Below, one piece after another: positions 41,941 to 48,023 of a DNA stretch of 49,895 nucleotides. Location: NCBI GenBank assembly GCA_946408125.1, contig CAMJQW010000014.1, positions 1 through 49,895 of the forward strand, given 5' to 3'. A model generated the notes under the pieces. It was not told where the DNA came from. It saw only the letters and a list, made by a program, of their open reading frames with translations, and did no database searches. Each line of letters begins with the position of its first letter. Positions within the stretch are counted from its first letter, which is position 1. This DNA is from an uncultured Fibrobacter sp. GTDB lineage: Bacteria > Fibrobacterota > Fibrobacteria > Fibrobacterales > Fibrobacteraceae. A program made the translations under genes and the position numbers.

Positions 41941-42402
41941 TCACCTGTGATGATATGGGTGGTTCTGCATCACCATCTGCACGCGGTAGAGCTGTTCTGC
42001 AAAAAGCACGCGGGCATGGTCGTGCGTAAAGGTCAGCGGCGAGAGCGAAAGCAGCAAATCCGCCGTCTTTTTCAGGTTCTCGTCGATGCCGTAAGCGGAA
42101 CCAATCAGGAACACGATGTTGCCCGGGAAGCGGTCCCGCAAGGTATCCGAGAGCTTCACCGTATCCATGAGCTTGCCCTCTTCGGAAAGGATGACGCGGC
42201 GGTATTCCGACTTCGGGAATTTCTTTTCGAAGAGCGCCGCCTCCTGCGCAAGCGACTGCAAGCGGTCATCAAGCCTGGATTCCTTGAGTTCCACGACCTC
42301 GAGCGGGAACATGCCGCCCCGCAGGCGCTTCACGTACTTTTCCACCTCGTCCGCGATGAACGGCGAGCCTGCCTTACCGAAAACTGCGAGAACCCACTTC
42401 AT
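41941..42402 (-). CDS. rlmH: 23S rRNA (pseudouridine1915-N3)-methyltransferase
   Basis: SPOUT methyltransferase that modifies helix 69 of 23S rRNA. 153 residues, the normal size. Seen: YVKRLRGGMFPLEVVELKES, VILSEEGKLMDTVKLSDTL, FLIGSAYGIDENLKK (SAM-binding knot) and the C-terminal HDHARVLFAEQLYRVQMV with HPYHHR. Monocistronic-looking; a metallophosphoesterase gene lies upstream on the same strand, with a repeat-rich gap between. Confidence 0.95.
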   Translation of the reverse strand: MKWVLAVFGKAGSPFIADEVEKYVKRLRGGMFPLEVVELKESRLDDRLQSLAQEAALFEKKFPKSEYRRVILSEEGKLMDTVKLSDTLRDRFPGNIVFLIGSAYGIDENLKKTADLLLSLSPLTFTHDHARVLFAEQLYRVQMVMQNHPYHHR

Positions 42403-42410
42403 AAGAAAAA

Positions 42411-42494
42411 GTGTGTAGTGTGAGATGTGGAATGTGAGATGTAATATGTGAAATCCGACAATTCATTACACATTAGTCACCACACATTACACAC
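42411..42494. repeat. Imperfect inverted repeat of GTGTGTAATGTG type
   Basis: GTGTGTAGTGTG (42411-42422) faces CACATTACACAC (42483-42494) with one mismatch. The stretch between contains several TGTGAGATGT-like words and an ATTACACATTA. It fills nearly all of the rlmH/metallophosphoesterase gap. Confidence 0.5.
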
Positions 42495-42496
42495 TG

Positions 42497-43225
42497 TTAT
42501 CTGCCCACGCTCAAACGGTCGATGAGGAAGCTCGGCATGCCGGCCTTGCGCATCCTCTCCTGCGTCTGGAAAACATCGTAATCCACGCGAATGATGCGTA
42601 CGCACTTGGTCTCGGTATCGAGCAGGCACCAGCAGGCGCGCGGGTCGCGGTCGCGGGGCTGGCCAACGCTACCCACGTTCACGAGCAGCCTTTCCGTATC
42701 GGCAATCACGTACTCGTACTCGTCGAGAATCTTGGGAATGGCCATCGGGCGGCTAGCGACAATCACCGGGCTGTGCGTATGGCCGACAAAGCAGTAGCGT
42801 CCGGTAAAATGATCGAACGCGTCGAGCGCGCCTTCGAGATCCGTGATGTAAATCCAGTCCGCCGGAGAAAGCGGAGAAGCATGCACAAAAGTTATTTCGC
42901 CATCTTCGTAAATATAGGGCAACGACTTAATGTACTCGGCAGATTCCGCACTCAAGTGCTTTTGTGTCCATTCGATAGCCTGCTTGGCATACGGGTTGAA
43001 CCCGACACTCGATTCGTACTTGATGCCCACGCTATCGTGGTTGCCGATGAGGCAAACATCCATATTATTCCGGGCAAGTTCGACACACTCGTTCGTATCG
43101 GCACCATACCCCACCAGGTCACCAAGGCAGATGCGTTTTTCGACACCGTTTTCCTGCATGGACTGCAGCACGGCCTCGAACGCGGTCGCATTGGCATGAA
43201 TATCAGAACATATTCCGTAAAGCAT
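42497..43225 (-). CDS. Metallophosphoesterase (calcineurin-like, YfcE/diadenosine tetraphosphatase type)
   Basis: 242 residues with the full di-metal motif set: GICSDIHANATAFEAV (D-x-H), ICLGDLVGYGADTNECVEL (GDxxxxG), CLIGNHDSVGI (GNHD), ITFVHASPLSP and CFVGHTHSPVIV (GHTH). VNVGSVGQPRDRDPRACWCL is typical of bacterial serine/threonine-phosphatase-like or phosphodiesterase members. Substrate unknown. TACATTAC stands four bases before the ATG with no Shine-Dalgarno sequence. Divergent from the FKBP gene. Confidence 0.88.
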   Translation of the reverse strand: MLYGICSDIHANATAFEAVLQSMQENGVEKRICLGDLVGYGADTNECVELARNNMDVCLIGNHDSVGIKYESSVGFNPYAKQAIEWTQKHLSAESAEYIKSLPYIYEDGEITFVHASPLSPADWIYITDLEGALDAFDHFTGRYCFVGHTHSPVIVASRPMAIPKILDEYEYVIADTERLLVNVGSVGQPRDRDPRACWCLLDTETKCVRIIRVDYDVFQTQERMRKAGMPSFLIDRLSVGR

Positions 43226-43229
43226 AGAC

Positions 43230-43237
43230 GTAATGTA
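43230..43237 (-). promoter_or_regulatory. -10-like element of the metallophosphoesterase gene (leaderless arrangement)
   Basis: TACATTAC on the minus strand, then GTCT and the ATG at 43225. The TACATT hexamer ends six bases before the start codon. Confidence 0.4.
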
Positions 43238-43272
43238 GTAAAATAGAGACTAGCAACTAACGACTAATTATC

Positions 43273-43280
43273 TATATTTG
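43273..43280 (+). promoter_or_regulatory. -10-like element of the FKBP gene
   Basis: TATATTTG ending seven bases before the ATG at 43288. The predicted leader is three bases or less and has no Shine-Dalgarno sequence. Confidence 0.5.
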
Positions 43281-43287
43281 CGCCCGT

Positions 43288-43905
43288 ATGGAAATTATTG
43301 AAGACAAGACCAAGGTAGGTATCGCGTATGTCCTCAAGGAGATGTCCGGAAGGATCCTCGAGGAAGTCCCGCCTGCATACCCGTTTGTCTATATCCATGG
43401 CTACAACAACATCATTCCGGGTCTCGAATCGGCACTCCTGGGCCGCAGGCTCGGCGAAAAATTTTCCGTAGAAATTCCCTGCAAGCTCGGTTACGGAGAA
43501 TACCGCAATGACCTCGTGATGCAGGTTCCCAAGGAAGAACTGCGCGAAGTCGGCGAACTCTGGCTCGGCATGGAACTCGAGATGTTCCAGGACAACGACA
43601 TTCGCGAATTCCAGTTGCCCGACACACCGGACGAATTCTGCGACGACCTGAACCTGGACGAAGAGGAAGGCGACGGGATCTATACCGTCAAAGAAATCTA
43701 CAAGGATACGGTACTTGTGGACGGCAATCATCCTTTTGCCGGCAAGGACCTCATCTTCGAGGTGGAAGTGGTGTCGATTGAAGCACCGAGCTTTACCGAA
43801 CTCGAATCCGGTTTCCCCGACGAAGAAGACAGTTTTGACGACGACAATTACGATAGCCGCTACGACGGCGACTACGGCGAGAACGAAAACAGGAGATGGC
43901 ACTGA
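43288..43905 (+). CDS. FKBP-type peptidyl-prolyl isomerase, SlyD-like
   Basis: Chaperone that speeds prolyl isomerisation. 205 residues. The FKBP part has FVYIHGYNNIIPGLESALLG, FSVEIPCKLGYGEYR and the chaperone insert with VLVDGNHPFAGKDLIFEVEV, as in SlyD. The tail after ~170 is acidic (DEEDSFDDDNYDSRYDGDYGE) in place of the His/Cys metal-binding tail of E. coli SlyD, so nickel delivery is not suggested. The rpiA start overlaps its stop as TGATG, so the two are co-translated. Confidence 0.9.
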   Translation: MEIIEDKTKVGIAYVLKEMSGRILEEVPPAYPFVYIHGYNNIIPGLESALLGRRLGEKFSVEIPCKLGYGEYRNDLVMQVPKEELREVGELWLGMELEMFQDNDIREFQLPDTPDEFCDDLNLDEEEGDGIYTVKEIYKDTVLVDGNHPFAGKDLIFEVEVVSIEAPSFTELESGFPDEEDSFDDDNYDSRYDGDYGENENRRWH

Positions 43906-44594
43906 TGGCATCGATGGATGAACTCAAGAAGGCTGCCGGCGTACGCGCGGCGGACATGATCAAGGACGGAATGACCGTGGGTCTCGGTACGGGCAGCACG
44001 GCGGCCCACATGGTGAACCGCCTCGCCGAACGCATCAAGAACGAAGGCCTGCACGTCGTGGGCGTGAGCACCAGCTGGAGCACGACGCTCCAGTGCAGGA
44101 GCCTCGGCATCCCGCTCAAGGAAATGGGCGAAGTCAGCCACCTCGACATGGTCATCGACGGCGCCGACGAGATCGACGACCAGCGTAACCTCATCAAGGG
44201 ACGCGGCGCCGCCCACCTGCTCGAAAAGATTGTCGCCTCGATGACGGACAACTACGTAATCATCGCCGATTCCGGCAAGAAGGTCAACAAGCTCGGCGAG
44301 AAGTTCGCCGTACCGCTCGAAATCATCCCCGGCGCCATCGCCGTCGTGACCGAACGCGTGAAAAAGCTGGGCGGCGACCTCAAGGTGCGCATGGGCGCCC
44401 CGGGCAAGGACGGTCCGGTCATCAGTGATTCGGGCAACCTCATCGCCGACGCGAAGTTCGGCATCATCGAGAACCCGGACAAGCTCGCCCGCGACCTGGA
44501 ACACATCGTTGGCATCGTGGGCCACGGCCTCTTCGTGGGCATGGCGACGAAGGTCATCCTCGCCGACGCCGAGAAGGGCCTCGTGGAATTCTAG
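43905..44594 (+). CDS. rpiA: Ribose-5-phosphate isomerase A
   Basis: Interconverts ribose-5-phosphate and ribulose-5-phosphate in the pentose phosphate pathway. 229 residues with GMTVGLGTGSTAAHMVNRL, GVSTSWSTTLQCRSLGIPL, the catalytic Asp/Glu in MVIDGADEIDDQRNLIKGRG, and DSGKKVNKLGEKFAVPLEI. Three in-frame ATGs are possible (43896, 43905, 43914). GGAG abuts the first and is nine bases before the second, which also overlaps the upstream stop, so 43905 is preferred. Confidence 0.95.
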   Translation: MASMDELKKAAGVRAADMIKDGMTVGLGTGSTAAHMVNRLAERIKNEGLHVVGVSTSWSTTLQCRSLGIPLKEMGEVSHLDMVIDGADEIDDQRNLIKGRGAAHLLEKIVASMTDNYVIIADSGKKVNKLGEKFAVPLEIIPGAIAVVTERVKKLGGDLKVRMGAPGKDGPVISDSGNLIADAKFGIIENPDKLARDLEHIVGIVGHGLFVGMATKVILADAEKGLVEF

Positions 44595-44642
44595 TCCCGA
44601 GCCGGTCCGGGCGAGTCCCGAACCTCCAGTTTTAGCAAGCAG

Positions 44643-44672
44643 AAAACCTCCGGTCCTAAGACCGGAGGTTTT
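44643..44672. terminator. Bidirectional terminator between rpiA and the convergent membrane-protein gene
   Basis: AAAACCTCCGGTC (44643-44655), CTAA, GACCGGAGGTTTT (44660-44672). The perfect 13-base-pair stem gives T tracts on both strands; it is 49 bases after rpiA and 32 bases after the convergent gene. Confidence 0.92.
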
Positions 44673-44703
44673 CAATTTTTGCGCTTTCGCGTGTTATCGC
44701 AAA

Positions 44704-45333
44704 TTAGGTTTCGTCGTCGGCGAGTTCCGGAGCCTTCTTGATCACGTTGCGGCGGCCGTAGCGGACCTTGGACGGATCGAAGGTGGTTTCGACGGGAGCG
44801 ACTTCGGCAGGAGCTGCAGGAGCAGCGACCGGAGCGGCTTCAGCCACCGGGGCGGCCGGAGTTTCGACCGGGATACGCGGAGCGAGCGGACGGCGGGCTT
44901 CGGTGTTCACCGGTTCGGCAGCGGCAGCGGGAGCTTCAGCGGCCGGAGCGGCAGCGCGTTCGGCTGCAGGGGCTTCGGCGTTGAATTCACGACGCTGGGG
45001 ACGACCTTCGCGACGGTCACGGCGGTTGCCGCGGCCTTCACGCTGTTCGTTGCGATCACGGCCCTGACCCTGCTGGGACTGGCCGTTCTTTTCAGCGCGG
45101 TTTTCTTTATTCTGACGATCCTTGTTGCGATTGTCCTTGTTGCGGTCCCCGCGCTGAGCCATTTCCTGGGCACCGACGGGGCGGCGGGAATTCGGCTTCA
45201 AGTTCATGTCCGGGGTGAGCTTTTTAACAATCGGAGTATGGAGATTGTCGAGAATCTTGTTAACCTTAGATAGGATAACGACGCACAGGATCACTGCGAC
45301 GAGTGAAAGTGCGATTGCGATGTAGTTTTCCAT
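44704..45333 (-). CDS. Single-pass membrane protein with charged and Ala/Pro-rich cytoplasmic tail, unknown
   Basis: 209 residues. One N-terminal membrane helix (YIAIALSLVAVILCVVIL) is followed by KVNKILDNLHTPIVKKLTPD, a highly charged Arg/Asn/Asp/Gln stretch (RGDRNKDNRNKDRQNKENR, REGRGNRRDRREGRPQRR), an Ala/Pro/Glu region, and a conserved-looking end (TFDPSKVRYGRRNVIKKAPE). The layout suggests a membrane-anchored, possibly RNA-binding, disordered protein; its style resembles the Rho extension here. I do not recognise the family. The 250 bases upstream can form a structured RNA. No AGGAG is seen; GAGGTG is 7-12 bases upstream of the ATG. Confidence 0.7.
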   Translation of the reverse strand: MENYIAIALSLVAVILCVVILSKVNKILDNLHTPIVKKLTPDMNLKPNSRRPVGAQEMAQRGDRNKDNRNKDRQNKENRAEKNGQSQQGQGRDRNEQREGRGNRRDRREGRPQRREFNAEAPAAERAAAPAAEAPAAAAEPVNTEARRPLAPRIPVETPAAPVAEAAPVAAPAAPAEVAPVETTFDPSKVRYGRRNVIKKAPELADDET

Positions 45334-45384
45334 CTGGGCACCTCATAAGTAAGGGTTAAACCGCAACGGAAGGCTGGAAAAGAC

Positions 45385-45553
45385 CCGCCGAAGGGGCGAT
45401 TGCCAATGTGAAGTTAAGGGCCATCTTAATAGCGCTTCTATGGAAGCTTGACGGCCAAGGAGGCTCCTATCCAGCGGACCTAGTCCGGCTCAGGAAATTG
45501 GAGCAAGGCAGTTTTCGCCGCAGCGACAAACCGCAGGGGGCAATCACGGGCGG
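45385..45553 (-). ncRNA. Candidate structured RNA, family unknown
   Basis: Read on the minus strand, the ends close by two helices: CCGCC (45553-45549) with GGCGG (45389-45385), and GTGATTGCC (45547-45539) with GGCAATCGC (45404-45396). Three further stems can form inside: GTTTGTCGC-TGCG-GCGAAAAC, GCTCC...GGAGC enclosing CGGAC-TAG-GTCCG, and GGCCGTC...GATGGCC enclosing GCTTC-CATA-GAAGC. Several pairs are G.U only on this strand, which favours minus. TCTTTT follows the 3' end. It could be a free small RNA or a leader of the membrane-protein gene 52 bases on. It does not match tmRNA, RNase P or SRP RNA hallmarks that I know. Confidence 0.4.
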
Positions 45554-45583
45554 AAATTTAACAAATTTTCGTGGAAAAAATCG

Positions 45584-46687
45584 CTAAATGAGCGCTTTTT
45601 CTATAACTTTTTCCATTTTGTCGGTCATGGCGTCCCAACTCATGGTCAGGGCTCGCTCGCGGGCGTTCCTTTCGAGTTCAGACAGGCGCGCCTTGTCGTG
45701 CAAAACGGCCGCCGCCTTCTGACAGAACCCCTCGGGATCGTCGTTTTCGTACAAAAGGCCGGTCACCCCGTCCACGACGGAATCCTTGAGGCCCGCGACG
45801 TTGTTGCTCATCGAAATCGTGCCGCAGAGGTTCGCCTCGATGTTGTTGATGCCCCAGCCTTCCTTGAAGGAGGGGTTGATGAACAGCGAGGAACGGCTCA
45901 GGAGGTCGCGCTTCTCGTCTTCGGAGACGCGCCCGAGGAACTTCACGCAGTCGCGGACGCCAAGCCTGTCCACCAGCTTCTCGAGTTCGGAGCGGTAGTC
46001 TCCCCCGCCGGCCACCTCGAGCCTTATGCCCGGGACGAGTTCCCTGAGGCGCGGCATGGCGTTGATCACGAACTGCGCGTTCTTGTACTTCATGAGGCGT
46101 CCCACGTACGAAATCACCGGAGGATCGGCCTTCGCTTCGGTCGGGTGGAAATACTCCGTATCGATGCCCGGTTCCACCACCTCGGTCCAGCGCGACTTGA
46201 TGCCCATGTCGGCAATCTCGTCGGCAGTGCTCTGCGAAATGCCCAGGAAGCATTCCCCCTTGTAGAAAAGCGCCACCGCACGTTCCATCAGGTACACGTA
46301 CAGCGCCATCGGGAAAAACGCCTCGCGGAAAATCGACTTGCGGAAAAAGTGCATCACCATGTGGAGGCGCTTGACCTTCGTGTTGCAAGGCGTAAAGAAC
46401 GGAATCTTGTTCAGGTCTTCCACGATAAGGTCGTATTCGTGCTGGTGCTTGCGGGCGTAGCGGTGCGCCGTGTAGTTGAAAAGGAACTTGTTACCGGTTC
46501 GTATGGTGCGCATGCCATCTACGATTTCTTCGGTAGGCATTCCCTTTACCTTGTGCGCCAGTACGGTGACTTCGTAATTGCGCATGTTCAGGCGCTTGAA
46601 AATTTCGTGAAAATACAGTTCGGCGCCGCCCGCTTCCGGGTTCTTGATATCGCGCCAGTTGATGAGCAAAATCTTCTTCTTTTCCAC
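45584..46687 (-). CDS. GT4-family glycosyltransferase
   Basis: Transfers a sugar from a nucleotide donor, probably in envelope polysaccharide or glycoprotein synthesis. 367 residues, GT-B fold: LLINWRDIKNPEAGGAELYF at the N-terminus, WTEVVEPGIDTEYFHP, PVISYVGRLMKYKNAQFVI, LEVAGGGDYRSELEKLV and the E-x7-E region SFKEGWGINNIEANLCGT with NNVAGLKDSVVDGVTGLL. The start is GTG at 46687. The stop lies in CGCT-CATTT-AGCG followed by six T on the minus strand, a weak terminator. No other polysaccharide gene is adjacent. Confidence 0.9.
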   Translation of the reverse strand: MEKKKILLINWRDIKNPEAGGAELYFHEIFKRLNMRNYEVTVLAHKVKGMPTEEIVDGMRTIRTGNKFLFNYTAHRYARKHQHEYDLIVEDLNKIPFFTPCNTKVKRLHMVMHFFRKSIFREAFFPMALYVYLMERAVALFYKGECFLGISQSTADEIADMGIKSRWTEVVEPGIDTEYFHPTEAKADPPVISYVGRLMKYKNAQFVINAMPRLRELVPGIRLEVAGGGDYRSELEKLVDRLGVRDCVKFLGRVSEDEKRDLLSRSSLFINPSFKEGWGINNIEANLCGTISMSNNVAGLKDSVVDGVTGLLYENDDPEGFCQKAAAVLHDKARLSELERNARERALTMSWDAMTDKMEKVIEKALI

Positions 46688-46727
46688 GTTACAACCTGTT
46701 CAATTTCCGCGTGTAATATACAAAATT

Positions 46728-46771
46728 GACATTCTCGCGAGAATGTCATCCCCGGCTTGACCGGGGATCTC
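46728..46771. repeat. Compound palindromic repeat at the 3' end of the aminotransferase gene
   Basis: A perfect 20-base palindrome (46728-46747, arms GACATTCTCG/CGAGAATGTC) runs directly into ATCCCCGG (46748-46755), CTTGA, CCGGGGAT (46761-46768). It has the same two-part layout as the topB copy at 25181. The aminotransferase stop codon (46746-46748) lies inside it. Confidence 0.85.
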
Positions 46772-47993
46772 CTACCCGAATTCTGCTAATCGCTTCCTTA
46801 AACTGCGCGGGTTCCTGCAGGAGCGAGACCACCACCCAGCCGTCCTCGTCGAAGTCGAAGAAGAATCCCGGCTGCACAAGCACATGCTTTTCGCGCAACA
46901 GCCGCAAAGTCAATTCCTCGTCGTCTGCGCCCAGGCGAACAACCGCATACCAGCCGCCGAGAACCTCGGGGCAGTACTTCGCCGGGAATGCTTCACGCAG
47001 GGTCCGCCAGTTCTGCAACAGGCGTTCCTTGACACGTGCCTCGTAGGCACGCGAATTTGCAAGCAGCGGACGCGCCAACGCCTGTGCGGGTGCGGACACG
47101 CTCAGGTAGGCATCTTCCACGAACTCGAGGGCGGCACGTATCGGCTCGAACTGCTCGCGCGGGGCGTAGAACGCCATCCAGCCGAGCTTGAGCTGCGGGG
47201 ACCCGACAGTCTTGCTCAAACCGTTCAACCAGAATATCGGGCACTTGGGACCATTGTCACCAACATACTGCCAAGTTCGTGAGACCTTGTCGGAGAACGC
47301 ATAGTCGCCGAAAACTTCATCGACCACGAGAATCAAATTGTTCTCTTCGCAGAAGCGGACCGCCGCATTCCATTCTTCGCGGGAAACGCAATGCCCCGTC
47401 GGGTTGTGCGGCGAGACGAGCAGCAAAATCTTCGCTTTTTCGGGAGCCGCAAGCAGGCTATCGGTATCGAGTATGAATCGAAAATCCACGCCCGATGTCA
47501 TCCCCGCGCAGGCGGGGATCTTTTTTTTATTCTCCCGTTTAAGACTTAAAAAGTACGGAGCGCATTCCAGGTGTTCGAGCTGCGCGAGCGTATCGAGCAG
47601 CGGGTACCCCGGCATCGGCGTCAGAATCACGTCGCCCGGATCGCAGAACGCCTTGAACAAGACGCTATAAGCTTCGCTCGTACTCGCGGTAAGGATAATC
47701 TGTCCCGGAGTGAAGTGGCCGCCGCGTTCGGTGTAATACTCGGCAACCGCCTCCCGCGCTGCTTTCCAACCCGCTGCATCAGGGTTCCAACAACCGAACG
47801 CGGCGCGGCCCTCGTCCACGGCAACATCCAGATCGATCGGTAGTCCAGCCTTCACAGGCGAGCTCACCGTCATGTCGATAAACGGGAGTGCATTTGCTCC
47901 GCTACATTCCGCGAGCACTTCAGCTTTCGCGCGCTCCAGTTCGGCAAAGAACGGAGACGGAGAAAGGTCTTTAGGCAAGCGGGATGAGAGCAT
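46746..47993 (-). CDS. Class I/II pyridoxal-phosphate aminotransferase with embedded repeats
   Basis: 415 residues, fold type I: ILTASTSEAYSVLFKAFCDP, PMPGYPLLDTLA, LLLVSPHNPTGHCVSREEW, LVVDEVFGDYAF, the PLP Lys in FWLNGLSKTVGSPQLKLGW, and the late RIRVGDPRSSRG end. Substrate unknown; the pattern is that of the aspartate/aromatic aminotransferase superfamily. A palindromic repeat is read in frame at ~165-175 (KKIPACAGMTSG), and the last seven or so codons and the stop come from another repeat, so the native C-terminus has been replaced or extended. The first ~30 codons exist again at 49674-49781. The start lies three bases after the FISUMP stop upstream. Confidence 0.88.
   Translation of the reverse strand: MLSSRLPKDLSPSPFFAELERAKAEVLAECSGANALPFIDMTVSSPVKAGLPIDLDVAVDEGRAAFGCWNPDAAGWKAAREAVAEYYTERGGHFTPGQIILTASTSEAYSVLFKAFCDPGDVILTPMPGYPLLDTLAQLEHLECAPYFLSLKRENKKKIPACAGMTSGVDFRFILDTDSLLAAPEKAKILLLVSPHNPTGHCVSREEWNAAVRFCEENNLILVVDEVFGDYAFSDKVSRTWQYVGDNGPKCPIFWLNGLSKTVGSPQLKLGWMAFYAPREQFEPIRAALEFVEDAYLSVSAPAQALARPLLANSRAYEARVKERLLQNWRTLREAFPAKYCPEVLGGWYAVVRLGADDEELTLRLLREKHVLVQPGFFFDFDEDGWVVVSLLQEPAQFKEAISRIRVGDPRSSRG
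47497..47520. repeat. Palindromic repeat inside the aminotransferase gene
   Basis: ATCCCCGC (47500-47507), GCAG, GCGGGGAT (47512-47519), preceded by GTC. On the plus strand it is followed by C and eight T, a terminator-like form antisense to the gene. The gene reads it as IPACAGMT. Confidence 0.85.
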
Positions 47994-48023
47994 CGTTTAA
48001 TCCTTCACGCACCGGACAGAGAA
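47935..48023. repeat. 89-base direct repeat, copy 1 (aminotransferase start / FISUMP end)
   Basis: Identical to 49723-49811. It spans the first 20 codons of the aminotransferase, the junction, and the last eight or so codons of the FISUMP gene. Similarity continues to the left with scattered changes. Confidence 0.95.

Noticed and set aside
45385..45553. SRP RNA, tmRNA or RNase P RNA in the 45.4-45.6 kb gap
   Set aside because: A GAGCAAGGCAG-like word on the plus strand recalls 4.5S RNA, but the GGAA tetraloop helix and flanking pairs do not form. No tRNA-like acceptor and no RNase P core were found. It is kept only as an unassigned structured RNA.
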